Source: Silene latifolia | Lineage: Eukaryota > Streptophyta > Magnoliopsida > Caryophyllales > Caryophyllaceae | Assembly (NCBI RefSeq): GCF_048544455.1 | Contig: NC_133538.1 | Coordinates: 455,031,311 to 455,095,310, forward strand | DNA: 64,000 nucleotides | Direction: 5' to 3' | Shown: positions 22,657-33,800 of the stretch, piece after piece | How the letters are laid out: the number at the start of each line of letters is the position of its first letter | Numbering within the stretch: position 1 is the first letter of the stretch | Made by a program: the position numbers and the translations under genes | The notes under the pieces: model-generated | Database searches by the model: none | Told to the model about the DNA's origin: nothing | The model's input: the letters and a program-made list of their open reading frames with translations, nothing else

Positions 22657-22844
22657 ACTCGATCGAGTAGAATAAATCCACTCGATCGAACAAAACTCCA
22701 GAAAATCTACTCGATCGAGTAGAATAGTTACTCGATCGAGTAACCTCTCTTTCCCGCACTTCTTGATCGAGTGTAAAAGTGCTCGATCGATCAACCAATG
22801 ATGTAGAAACCATTCGATCGAGTAATAAAACCACTCGATTGAAT
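22657..22844. repeat. ACTCGATCGAGT palindrome cluster, 3' LTR
   Basis: Eight copies of ACTCGATCGAGT or one- to two-base variants, spaced about 20-30 bp. The matching cluster is at 32037-32224 in the other LTR. Confidence 0.95.
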
Positions 22845-23006
22845 GTTCTTCCTTCAAATCAGCTTAAACTCGTGCCCGACTGCCTCGTAAACCGTGCCTT
22901 CACGCATCCCAATGCAGAAACTCACTCCGGAAAATCCTGTCTCCTCAAAATGCATGCAAAAAGGAGGAAAAATGGTACGATTCCACTATACAATATGCAC
23001 GTATCA

Positions 23007-23020
23007 AATCTCCCCAAACC
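23007..23020 (-). promoter_or_regulatory. Athila-like polypurine tract
   Basis: On the minus strand ggtttggggagatt lies directly before the 3' LTR, which begins TGATACGTGC. Confidence 0.85.
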
Positions 23021-24415
23021 GAACCTTTACTCGTCCTCGAGTAAACTAAAATGCAACTAATGGAATGGAAATGAAAACTCAGAGCTAGCTTAACTTGCCT
23101 ACTTGAACCAATTTAATGCAACAAAGATTAACAGTTATAGCTAAGCAGTCAATACGCAAATGAGTTATAAGCTGTTCAAAAATATAGCCAACCTATCGAC
23201 CTTGCAAGACCAACAAAATCGGACTCTCTCGTGGTCACTCTTCTCTCATGAAGCAAAGGGTGAATGTTATATGTAAAAGAGAGAAGGAAAGACAGTCACT
23301 CACCTAACTGCGACCCACATAGCATGCATGCAACAAAAATGAAAGACAATTCAAGTAGTAATGCACACACTCCAACCAATAATGTCCGTCACAGCCGAGG
23401 CTTACAAATAATATGGGAATAGTGAGGTTCAGGGGAGAAAAGGCAAAACAAGTTATGGTAATATCTAGGTAAAGCGTCAAGCTAGCACTTAAACAGGACC
23501 ATTTACGACCGTCCGAATCTCAACTGACTGAAAAATAAAGTACAAGTGCCCTTCATTTGGCACATGGCTCACTAATCTCATACACAATCTCCTCAAAAAT
23601 ATGGAATAAGAACGGAGGAGTTAGACGGTCACAAACTTTCCACCGTCTAAATGAATCAAATGATATAAATCAAACTTTTTCTACTATTTTTTTTTCATTC
23701 ACGTGAATCACACTTTTCATTTTTTTTTCTTTCTTTTTTTCTTCTTCACGTTTTTTTTTTCTTTTTCAATTCTTTTTTTTTTCTTTCTTTCTTTTTCTCC
23801 TTCCTCTATTTACACCAACTCCATACAAAAAGATACGAGCCAAACTGCAGACGGAAAAAGCATACCACAAAAGGACATACTAAACTAGCTTGACTAAGCA
23901 GGTTCAGCTTGGGATGTAACTAATGGGTCAAAAAGGCAAGTTTTGGCTTAAGTGGAGCTGAATGGGTGAGAAATATAAGAAAAGGGAAAAATTTGCTAGC
24001 ACCTCTCTGCATGTGACACCAACCACAAATCCGAATGTGTGCATTTGGCAAGAAATTGAATGTCATAAAAGTGCAAAAATGATGAACATGCTATGCAAGA
24101 AGTACTACTCTTAATTCCTAATGAACTGGTCATGAATGTCACCAGTTATGGGCTCTAAACCTCAGAATTTATCAAGTAGGTTGCCAATTTATCAGGTCAA
24201 GTCCAAACAGTCAGCTATATTTGAACAGAAACTCGTAGATTATGCGTATGACAAAGCTAAAAACTATCAACAGAAGTGCAAGGCTGAAGTAAAATTGACA
24301 AGTTATAGTGCAGTTTCATCACGGAAATCTACCGTACCGACTCGACCTATATGCAAAAATAAACGTGAAAATTTTTGAATTTTTGAAATTTTCTAATTTT
24401 TGATTTTTTTTATTT
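23021..24415 (-). other. Athila-like 3' untranslated region
   Basis: About 1.4 kb without supportable ORFs. It includes a long pyrimidine (plus-strand) tract at about 23685-23810, purine-rich in element orientation, which could serve as an extra polypurine tract or be a plain microsatellite. Nothing else stands out. Confidence 0.6.
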
Positions 24416-24659
24416 TTATTGAAATAAATAAACAATGCAAGCTGAAATAAATAAACGTGAATGCAAAACAAATGCAGACTCAAAAGGATGCAGTACCCTC
24501 CCCAAACCAAAACGGACAACGCCTTCGTTGTCCTCTAGCATACACCAGCAGATATATACAGGGGAACGGGAATATACAACCAATAAAGAATGAAAAATAA
24601 AATAAAAAGGAGACAAAAATAAAAGAGTGAGATGTACATACAAAACACGAACTTCCCCA

Positions 24660-26660
24660 AACCAGCCAGAAAACTGGGGAAGTGAGTAGACCAGTAGGTA
24701 CTCGTCAGCCTCCTCGTCGCTGTCGCGCACGTCCTCCACCCTCACTGTGAAGTCTGCGTCCACCCCCCGCTCTCTCCTCCTCCTCTGCTTAGCTCGAGCT
24801 CTCTCCGCTGCCACCGCAGCGGCGTCCTCTTCCTCGTCCTCCACTTCCTCAGCAGACTCCGGGTACCCCTCAGCTGGGTATCGGTAAAAGGAAGGGTGTG
24901 GCCAACCCTCTGGGATCGGACGGTGTCGACTCAAGTGGTACTCGTATAGAGGGAACAAAGTCAAAGCTAAGTCCCGCTCCATACGAGACTCTCTCTCTCT
25001 GCAATCTGAACTAACAAACCGTCACGACGCCCTTAGTCCATGACCGAGGACGCCTCAAAGGGTAGTGGAGGTACAAACTTATCCGGTAGGACCGGCTGTG
25101 TCTGTGTATGGTCGGCGGGTGCGGGAGTATGAGTGGAGGTAGGGATCGGGGTAGGTGTAGGAGTCGTCATGGAATGCTGGCCGCTCCCAGAAGGTGTGGA
25201 CCCCTCTCCAGTCTCAAATCTACGCCTCTTCTTAGCGGCGGGTAAAGTAGTAGGTGGTCGGAGTGAAAGGTGGTAGTCAGGTAGATGTGGCAGTTGGGCG
25301 CCCCGCGCAACAGTAGGCAAAGGGGCTAGACGGGGGAGAGTGGTGCAAGGTAAGTCCACAGACAGGGAACCGTCTATCTTCCATATCTGGAAGCCTGTGG
25401 TCAGCCAATGCTGAGAGTGCATGGCAGCCAGGCTCAAATACCTCTCTCCCGGGAAGTACTGTAAGTCACGAGGCTAGATAGGGAAAAAGGGACGGGTAAG
25501 AATGGTGGCCATGCCACCGCAGGCAATAGATCCCGTGACCTTTTCCCCCTGGGCCTGAAAGTTCTGGGCGGTCAGATAGGCAATATTGAGGGTAAAGGGA
25601 CTCTCGCAGTCAATGTTCAGGTAACCGCCTAAGATGGAGAGCTCGTCGTTGTTGATGTTGTTTGGCTCCTTTCGGCCAAAAATGGTGCTCCCCACCAGTC
25701 TAAGAAAGTAACGGGCATGGGGAAGGTGGACCTGTGCGCGCTTTCGCTCGGGAAAGGTGGTCTGGGCCAAGGTCCGCCAAAGCTGAGGAACGGCCCTCCT
25801 AGGGGCGGCAGTGTCGCCCGTAGAATAAAGTTCAAGTCTGCTACCAAACTCCCCCAAAGTCATCGAAAAAGTCCGGTTGAACAACCGGAAAGAGACAGAA
25901 GAACTAGTGGGGGCAGCGACGTGTGCCCCGGAGGAGAAGGTGAAGGAGCTGAGGAACTCAAGACTCAGCTTCAGAAAGGTGTGGCCATTCATAGTGATGA
26001 GTCCGGCCATCCCCGTACCCGTAAAAGCTCAGAAACTAACTCGTAGAAGCCGAGTCTCTCAAGTGCCAATTTATCTAAGAACCGGGTAGGTAAAAACTCA
26101 CAGCCAACGAGGTTATAAAACCTCTTACGATGTACACCATTAACAAAAATTACCTGTGGGTACTCAGGGTGGGAGTCGAGGGAGTTGTCCCCTCGGATGG
26201 TAACCGTGCCACCAGGAGCATCAGAAGTAGAAGTGGCAGGAGCTGGTGTAGCACGAGCACGTCCACGACCTCGACCCCGGCCTCTAGAACCCGAAGTAGA
26301 AGCCCGTGCAGTGACGGTGCGAGGAACTAGAGCCGCCCGAAAAGAAGCTGCAATTGCTGGTGAGTCCGCCACAGGTGTGCTCATCGTGACTGAAGTAGAG
26401 GCTGTGGCTGCTGTGACCACCACTGAGGAAGAAAGTCTAGCAGCAGTGCTAGTAGCGGTGGTGGCTGTGACTGAAGTGGCAGCCGAAACAGGGCTAGCAG
26501 CAGTGCTAGTTGGTGTAAAAACTATACCGGCAGCAGAGACCAAGAACACAGAAGTGATGGCCGGTGCGGAGACGGTAATAACACCAGGGACTACCGTCTC
26601 AGACAGAGACAAAGACGGACTGGCAGAAGAGCTCGACAAAGACATCGAGCTAGAATCCAT
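24660..26660 (-). pseudogene. Athila-like third ORF (ATHILA ORF-1/env-position protein), broken
   Basis: The likely start is the ATG at 26660 (MDSSSMSLSSSS). The protein has a Ser/Thr/Ala-rich N-terminus, an RGRGRGRGRAR basic patch, a conserved globular part ('FYELVSE', 'LEFLSSF', 'FRLFNRTFSMTLGEFG', 'LGGYLNIDC'), then a low-complexity Thr/Pro region and an acidic then Arg-rich tail. The globular part resembles the plant ATHILA ORF family as I remember it; its function is unknown, and it sits where env-like ORFs occur in this clade. It is broken by a frameshift near 26010, an in-frame TAG at about 25474, and another shift near 25000-25030 in a GA-rich stretch. No clear transmembrane helix is visible in the intact part, so an envelope role is unsupported. 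Confidence 0.65.
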
Positions 26661-28051
26661 CTTAAATAAATATGGCAGTGGAATTGATAAGAAAATAGCA
26701 GCTAAACAGCATGAAAACGGCATGAGAATTCCCCTAACCAGTCGAAAAATTCGACCTTCAGCACATAGATTCCCAACTATTTCCTCAAAAATTTGAATAC
26801 ACCAAGTAAACAATGATAGGGGAAGGATAGCAGGTGTCAATGGCGGCAAATTAAGCATCAATAGAGGCGAATTAAGCATAATGTAGCAGCACGGACAAAT
26901 TTTCAGTCGAAAGTTTCGACTGTAAAAACCCCTAAATGCAAATGTCGCGCAAAATTCGAATTTAGACATGTAAAAATCAATGAGGAATGGGAATTGATCA
27001 TCAAGCAAGACAAATTAAGCATTAAATCGAAATTATAGTCGAAAACATCGACCCAAACAGAAAATCAAAACCCTAATCCTTGATTATCCTCATAAGTGGA
27101 AAAAATTAAAGAAATTAAAGGATAAAGAAGAGTAAGGATCACTTACTTGATGATATAGAACCCACAAAGAACAATTAATCGACAAGAAATAAGCAAAATA
27201 GGTGATTTTTTGATCGAAAACCGCGGAACCCTAATTCCCTCAATAGACAGTGTAAATGAGCGTAAATCAAAGGGAAGACAGAGGGCAAATGACGATTAAT
27301 CAACAATAAGCACAATGTAGGTGACGGATTTGGCAAAAGGGCAAGAAATGTGGAGGATTTTGGGGTTTTTGATCGCAAAAGGGAAGGGTTGTCGAAAAAA
27401 AAAGGGGTTTAAATGAAATAGCAAAGGAAAAAAAAGGAGTTAAAGAAGACTCCCTGCGTGTATTTTCCCATTTCACTCGATCGAGTGGTTTAGAACTGCT
27501 CGATCGAGGATTTTATTGATCCATCTACTCAATCGAGTAGAAATTTACTCGATCGAGAACTCCCCATTTCTGCTTTACTCGATCGACTAAAATGGAATCA
27601 CTCGATCGACCACATTTCACTCGATCGAGTACAAAAAGTACTCGATCGAGCTCTTTTCCTCGTGTAAGCTCTTGAATTTGTCATTCTTCCTTTGAATTTG
27701 CGTAAAATTCCCCAAACCTGCATAGAAACACTCGCAAAAGTATCCCAAAATACCAAATACGCAAAGTAACAGTCTATAGTCTCTAATCTACGCTAAGAAT
27801 TGTTTAAATTCTAATTGTCCTAATTAAAAGCAAGAAATAAAGTTCAACGGAAAATTTAAAAATTGTTTTTACAAGTTGGTACACGGGGCATTTCTCCGCT
27901 CACTTCCCAAGGAAATTCAGTATCCCCTTGGAGGGCTCCGGACTGGAGGACGTCATCTCAGCAACATTTATTGTCCTCTTTAGCTTCCACGAGCTTGAAC
28001 TTGAATCATTGGGAGGAGAATAGTTGACACCCACATATGCGCGGACTTTTC
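26661..28051 (-). other. Spacer between protease and third ORF (pol missing)
   Basis: This 1.4-kb region is where RT, RNase H and integrase should begin or lie. No YVDD-like, RNase H or integrase motif is visible. It contains the second palindrome cluster and A-rich sequence. The transition point after the protease tail near 28050 may be the old deletion join. Confidence 0.6.
27475..27652. repeat. ACTCGATCGAGT palindrome cluster, spacer
   Basis: Eight copies (actcgatcgagt, gctcgatcgagg, actcaatcgagt and variants) with 10-30 bp spacing, in the spacer upstream of the third ORF. Confidence 0.95.
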
Positions 28052-29060
28052 TCATCCTTGCTCCTTTCTCACCAGCTTTAACACTGTCACTCCCACCTTG
28101 ACTGACATTAATTGCACAACACCCCTTGACAGCTCCTGCATTATTTTCATCTCACTGCAAAGAAGGAAAACAGACGAACTTTCCTCCTTTTTTCTCTCAA
28201 CCTGAGGCGGAGGGGTCACAATAGCAGCACAATGCTCCAAATTTTCATTTGGAGTGTCAATAATAGGATCAATAGAAGAGAGGGCATTGCAAGGCTGAGC
28301 TTGAATGGGAGCCCTCCGGAACTTAGATTGATGGAATATCAACTCCTCGTCCCCAACCTGAAAAGTCAATGTCTTGCCCCCGACATCTATTACTGCACGG
28401 GCAGTAAATAAAAATGGTCTCCCTAAAATAATAGGGGTATGTGCATCTTCGGGGATGTTAAGTACAACAAAGTCAACGGGAATAAAGAACCTTCTGATCT
28501 TAACAGGTATGTCTTCTATGACACCTAGTGGTCGTGATATGCTACGGTCGGCCATCTGAACAGTCATGTTTATGCAATTAAACTTTGTCAAACCAAGTCT
28601 CTTAGCCAGAGACAACGGTAAGACACTCACGCTAGCGCCAAGATCGCATAACGCGTTATCAATCAAATGGGTACCAATGTGACACGGAATCGAAAAACTA
28701 CCCGGGTCTGACTGTTTGGGAGGTAACTTATTCTGAACTAGGGTCGTCTCTACCTCGGTCAAAGCTACCGTCTCATGATCATTAATGTGCCTCTTACGCG
28801 ATAAAATTTCTTTCATAAATTTAAGGTAAGAGGGTACCTGTGTCAGCAGTTCGGCGAATGGCACAGTGACCTGCAAGCTCTTCAGAAGATCGGAAAATTT
28901 GCCGAATTTTTGATTAGCTTTAGTACTTTCCAACCGCCTCGGGATGGGAACCGTGATGGGTATCTCGAGTCCCTTGTTCCTCTCTTCCAACGTGTCAGCC
29001 GGATCAAGCTCCAAATCCTTTGGATGCTTCTTTCCTCTCGAACGAGGTCTTTCAGGTGAT
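28052..29060 (-). pseudogene. Athila-like aspartic protease segment of Gag-Pol
   Basis: The frame reads in from the palindrome cluster ('SRGKKHPKDLELDPAD') and continues 'FAELLTQVPSYLKFMKEIL', a stretch typical of Athila polyproteins upstream of the protease. The active site is 'CDLGASVSVLP' (DLGAS in place of D[ST]G, as in Athila relatives), with 'TPIILGRPFL' as the flap and second-lobe motif. Protease cleaves the polyprotein. It has no ATG of its own and belongs to the gag-pol reading frame, but a shift near 29065-29100 separates it from gag. The C-terminus diverges and stops at 28052 without entering RT. Confidence 0.85.
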
Positions 29061-30895
29061 TTTTCACTTGATCAAGCAGTAGCAGGCTCTCGATCAAGCT
29101 TTCCTTTATCCATACTACTCGATCGACCAAAAATCCCATTCGATCGAGTAGTTTCTTCAACAGAGTCACTCGATCGAGCAGAAATTTCACTCGATCGAGC
29201 AGTTCCTTTTTCCTGTTCACTCGATCGAGTAGAAATTCCACTCGATCGAGCACTTTCTTCAGCATTTTTACTCGATCGACCCCAGAAACTAGTCGATCGA
29301 GTACTTTCTTAGCCGCCAGCTCCTTTTCTTCACCAGAACACTGTTCATCAGCAGTTATAACCTTCCTCGGGTCTGATTTCAACACTTCTGGTCCTTCATA
29401 TGAATGACCGCTTCTCAAATTAATTAAATTTACCGTCTCATGTGGATTTTTGTCAGCTTGTGACGGTAAATGACTCGGTTTCCTTGTGGACTGATTCGCG
29501 GCTAACTGGGCAACTTGAGTTTCAAGTGCCTTGATGGATGCATCTTTCTGTTGATCACTCAGCTGCCACTGCTTTGTAAAAGATTGCAACATCGTCTTTA
29601 GCTCCCCTATCTCACTCACCCCTCCAGAAGATGATGCACCGTGATTGGGAGGAGGGAAGGAAGGAGGCTTCTGAAAGCCTTGTTGATTCTTATGTGGAGG
29701 AATATACAGCTGCTGCTGGTGCGGAGGAGGGTTAGGATTGAGCACATTTTGACTTATCCACCTCAGATTGGGATGGACTGTCCCTTGATTATTATAATAG
29801 GAACCCCCTCCTTGCCTATATTGTTGAAAGGCAAGGACCTGTTCCTTCTCTGTAAGACAACCAATAGCAGTATGGCTGTCGTTGCTACCACACCTCTCAC
29901 ATGTGACGGTCTCCCCTCTAGTAAGCATATAGACCGTCTTAGGCTCCCCAGCGGAATGTAACTCCAACTTATCAAATCTAGCATTCATGGCTTCCAGCTG
30001 AGCCACAACTTGCTTATCAACTGCATGAAATGTTCTAATACCATCCCTCGGGTTTCCATACTCAGCACAGTGATTCGCCATCTCTTCAATAAGCGCACAT
30101 CCCTTATCATCGTCAGTGTTCTCTTGGAATCTTCCGTTAGATGACGCATCAAGTATGGTTGTGTGATCATCATATAGCCCATTGTAAAACTGGTTAGACA
30201 GAAACCACGGATCGAAACCATGGTGAGGAATAGACCTCACTAAATTATTGAAACGGGACCATGCTTCATATAAAGTTTCATCAGGTGCCTGCTTGAAACT
30301 TGTGATCTTTGCCCTCAGCTGATTGGTGCGCTGTTGAGGGAAATATCTCTTATAAAAAGCAAGAGAAAGGGTCTCCCAGTTAGTAACCCCTACGGCCGTG
30401 CGGTCCAAATCAGTCAGCCACTCCCTGGCTGAGTCAGTCAAAGAGAAAGGAAACAGAACCTCCTTAATCTTGTCTTGAGTTACCCCCTTTGTGGCGGGGA
30501 TAGTAGAACAGAAGTCCGTAAAGACCTCCATGTGCTTCCTCGGGTCTTCACCTGCCACACCTCTATAGAGATTTCTCTCCAACAGATTGATATAGGAAGG
30601 ACGGATGTCAAATTTATTCCCATCCTCAGTCTGGAGATTGAAACCCTTTGGAATTGAAGCTGCTTTAGGCTCCGAGTGACTAGCAATGTTCGGCATTTTT
30701 ACTGCTTGGCTTACAGAACTGGAAATATCTTCTTCAAAAGACGGGTTTTCAGTAAAAAAGGAAATGTTGAAGGTCTGGTTCGAAAGTACTCAAGGCTTCC
30801 TTTTGTGATTCTCTTTGCAGACGAAGTCTATGCCTGAATAGTCTCTCTGACTCCGAATCAGCTGAAACTAACTCAAACCTGTCTGACCTAGGCAT
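29000..30895 (-). pseudogene. gag: Athila-like gag (one frameshift near the start)
   Basis: The natural start is probably the ATG at 30895 (MPRSDRFELVSADSE), a little before a six-A run at 30754-30759, where an indel shifts the frame; the long open stretch then begins around 30750. It encodes a retrotransposon Gag domain ('REWLTDLDRTAVGVTNWETL', 'FYKRYFPQQRTNQLRAKI', 'WSRFNNLVRSIPHHG'). A zinc-knuckle-like motif CERCGSNDSHTAIGC (C-x2-C-x5-H-x4-C) follows, then a Pro/Gln-rich linker. Past the linker the chain enters the palindrome cluster, which encodes repeated 'LDRV' units, and loses the protease frame. Apart from the indel, gag is the best-preserved gene in the window. Confidence 0.88.
29065..29303. 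repeat. ACTCGATCGAGT palindrome cluster inside gag
   Basis: About ten copies in 240 bp. On the minus strand they encode successive LDRV-type words in the gag frame. Because the motif is palindromic, the plus strand also reads LDR repeatedly over the same stretch. Confidence 0.95.
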
Positions 30896-30996
30896 TAACA
30901 ACACTTAAAGAAAATAAATAAGAACTGCCTCAAGGAATAAAAATTCACTGAGACGGATAAAATAAACGAAACAAAGACAAATAGGGCAATTGCCTC

Positions 30997-31012
30997 ACCG
31001 GCAACGGCGCCA
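30997..31012 (-). promoter_or_regulatory. Athila-like primer-binding site (tRNA-Asp type)
   Basis: The minus strand reads tggcgccgttgccggt five bases inside the 5' LTR boundary, the usual Athila primer site. Confidence 0.85.
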
Positions 31013-31017
31013 AAATT

Positions 31018-32508
31018 TGACAGGGTTGTCGTGTACCTATCAAAAATAAACTAATTAAACTAACTATATAGCTAGGGAAGTCAGGTCGATCTCCTCAGGG
31101 AGGCAAGATATCTGTAAAAGTCCGTCTATTTGGTCACAAATGGGGGGGGGGGGGGTTATTTAAATTGGTTTTCTAAACTAAAGGTTTAAAGGAAAGAGAA
31201 GCAGAGACAGGAGCAATAAAGGCAGAAAAATAGAATTAAACTATCAAATAAGAAGGGACATGTCCGGATTTCGGTTCACTACGGTAGTCCAGTGACTCAA
31301 TTGTAAACAATTTAGACAAATTAATGCAAGACGGATATGGAAAGCTCTTTCCGGTCCACTTTCTATGCTAAACTTCCACTAACTTAACTTCCGTCCTCGT
31401 CAGGGTAATCTACTGTTCATAGCAGGTTTATTTAGTCCAATCTTCTGATCCAGGATTAAATTTAGCCAGATTAAAAAGGTGATTCAGAAGCGTGCACTCA
31501 ACTAAGTCGGTAAATACAGTTAAATTACTATGGTGACAGAATCTCACAATTAATTCATATGACTTATCCACTAAATCGTCACATTTCTACCGTAGATCCC
31601 TTAATTTCAACATGAATTAGATTTAGTTACTCATATCGCTATTAATACTATCAAAACTAACATCAGATAAATAATCAGCATTCAACATATTAAAACGATA
31701 ATTAAATTGCATAAAAAGTAATTAGGGCAAAAGAATAAATGAAGTAAAACAAGCAATTAAAGCAAATGAAATAAAGATTATTATTAAGAAAGGAGAAAGA
31801 GATTACAATCGTGAGAATCCGGCGTAAAGAACACACAAATCCGAGCGAATAACCCCCGACAATAAAGTTACAGTAGAGAAGGGAAAAGCAACGTAATGTT
31901 TTTTACTGTGAAAGCTAAAATAATAGATGATAAGATAACTAATGACCTAGTAAAGTTGCGTTTAAATTGAAAATAAACTAAGTCCAAAGGCTAAAACAAG
32001 CTTACGGGCTAATTAAAGCCCACGCCAAACCATACCACTTGATCGAGTAGAATAAATCCACTAGATCGAACAAAACTCCAGAAAATCTACTCGATGGAGT
32101 AGAATAGTTACTCGATCGAGTAACCTCTCTTTTCAGCACTTCTTGATCGAGTATAAAAGTGCTCGATCGATCAACCAATGATGTAGAAACCATTCGATCG
32201 AGTAATAAAACCACTCGATCGAATGTTCTTCCTTTAAATCAGCTTAAACTCGTGCCCGACTGCCTCGTAGACCGTGCCTTCACGCATCCCAATGCAGAAA
32301 CTCACTCCGGAAAATCCCGTCTCCTCAAAATGCATGCAAAAAGGACGAAAAATGGTACGATTCCACTACTTTTGCGTTCATTTCTACAAAACGGACAAAA
32401 CGAACCAAAGTAGCCAATTCGGGGGTAGAATACTATATAAACAGTACATGTATGCATGGAAATACGTGTTAAAATAGGCTAAAAAGACTATACAATATGC
32501 ACGTATCA
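31018..32508 (-). repeat. Athila-like 5' LTR (1491 bp)
   Basis: Same ends as the 3' LTR (TGACAGGG and CGTATCA on the plus strand). It retains the segment missing from the other LTR and carries its own poly-G run (31142-31155). Confidence 0.92.
32037..32224. repeat. ACTCGATCGAGT palindrome cluster, 5' LTR
   Basis: Eight copies aligned with those of the 3' LTR, several mutated (cttgatcgagt, ctagatcgaa, ctcgatggag). Confidence 0.95.
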
Positions 32509-32513
32509 ATATT

Positions 32514-33300
32514 GTTATCTTTGAAGTAAAGCCTTCAAGCATAGAATAGCGTAGATGAACATGGTGATGTTAACCGAATCAAATCATGTTAGTCATTACC
32601 GCATTTCATTTTGATGAAACATGGTAAGTAATATTAAACTGCTTTTCTAAATAGGTATTTCGAAGAGGATGTGTATGGGACACTAATCTTAGGTTTAAGT
32701 CTGAGAGTCCTAACATTCTAAGTAAGCTTAACGGATCCATATGTGGTTTTAAGCACAGCTGTAAGCGATTGTAAAAATCATTTTCCCAGTCATGTTATAT
32801 TAGAGAATGGTTTCATCTGAATTATCAAAGAACCATAATTATACATGAAGTTTAGTGGGAACTTATTTTCAAATCATGTGATAATAGAGATTTGTTTCAC
32901 TCGAGTTGTCGAAGAACCATGTTTACACATGGAGTTTAGTGGGAGCCAAATTGATTCCACATAATAATCATTGGTAATGATGTACCGATGATTACCTCCA
33001 TAAAGGAGTGGTTGGGAAATCATTTCTAGATGAGAGATTTTGGTGAGGCACATCGCATATTTGATACCGGATCTATAAGATATAGACCTAAAGGGATATT
33101 GGCATTAAGTCAAAAGTCTTATATTAATAAGATTCTTTGTCATTTCAGCATAGATAAATCCAAGAGGGATTTTTCCATATTTTCATTGGGTTGTGGGATT
33201 ACTTTGAACCAATCACTGTTACCCACTGAATCTGAAATTGTTGAACACATGAAATCGATTCCCAGTGTTTCCGCCAATCGATCGACCTAATGTGCTAAGA
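32514..33300 (+). pseudogene. Copia A reverse transcriptase remnant
   Basis: A fragment like 'GFKHSCKRL' near 32738-32775 corresponds to the 'YGLKQS' region. 'IGNDVPMITSIKEWLGNHF', a stop and 'MRDFGEAHRIF' at about 32968-33060, followed by 'ILALSQKSYINKILCHFSI', correspond to the copia RT palm/thumb after the YVDD site. The catalytic YVDD region is degraded. A direct duplication of about 85 bp ('acatg(a/g)agtttagtggga') occurs at about 32785-32950. Confidence 0.75.
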
Positions 33301-33800
33301 TATGTGCAAGCACTGATAAATTGTATGCTTTATGCAAGACAAGTGAATCCATGTGGAGGACAATGGATAGCCGATGGATACATCCTTGAGTTATTGAGAA
33401 GGAATAAGGATTAGTATTTATGATTGATAGAAACATGAAGTTTTGTGTGAAGTGTTACAAAAGCTCGAGTTTCTTAGGCTGATCTTGTTGTCAAAAGTTA
33501 GTCATTGTGAATTCTACAAATAGAGTCTGAGTACTTTGTGGTAAGGATTAGATGGATTGTAAAGGAACTAAAAGTAAATCCTTTCACCATAGATCTTATC
33601 ACAAGTTATGTGATAACAATGGGAGCATCTTTCAAGTTAAAGAGCTCAAGCCTAGCATCAAATCTAAATGAGTGCTTAGAAATTTCATAATATTCGAGAA
33701 TACATCGAAAGAAGGAAATTGCAATTTATGAAGTTAGGATGAGTGGATCATATTGTATATCCTCTAACCAAGCTTTTAATGCAGGTTTGACCAAATAGCC
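33300..33800 (+). pseudogene. Copia A RNase H remnant
   Basis: 'LCDNNGSIFQVKELKPSIKSK' (near 33605-33668) and 'VYPLTKLLMQ' (near 33758-33785) match the copia RNase H C-terminal pattern (CDNNGAI, DPLTK). Several stops interrupt it. Confidence 0.7.

Larger units (their letters stand above)
21056..23006 (-). repeat. Athila-like 3' LTR (1951 bp, with MITE inside)
   Basis: On the plus strand it begins TGACAGGGTTG and ends CACGTATCA. Without the 572-bp MITE and its 8-bp duplication it would be 1371 bp. It lacks about 120 bp near its right end that the other LTR retains (deletion at 'ccacta'). Confidence 0.92.
21056..32508 (-). mobile_element. Athila-like Ty3/gypsy element lacking RT, RNase H and integrase
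   Basis: The TSD ATATT flanks it at 21051-21055 and 32509-32513. LTRs are 21056-23006 and 31018-32508. The primer site is tRNA-Asp-like (tggcgccgttgccggt on the minus strand), typical of the Athila clade. In element order it contains gag, protease, a palindrome-rich spacer, a third ORF, a long A/G-rich 3' region and a polypurine tract. Between the protease end (28052) and the third ORF (26660) there are only 1.4 kb and no RT, RNase H or integrase motif, so it is a non-autonomous deletion derivative or family. LTR divergence is considerable, so it is older than E1. Confidence 0.92.

Noticed and set aside
26185..26796. 203-residue plus-strand ORF rich in Ala/Val/Glu
   Set aside because: It is antisense to the Ser/Thr/Ala-rich part of the Athila third ORF, with no domain of its own.
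29065..29303. Regularly spaced palindromic repeats resembling a CRISPR array
   Set aside because: Repeats are only about 12 bp, spacers vary from about 10 to 30 bp, some lie in a gag gene, and the DNA is plant nuclear.
28944..29312. Plus-strand ORF with LDR repeats
   Set aside because: It is a mirror of the palindrome cluster in gag; no start context or relatives.
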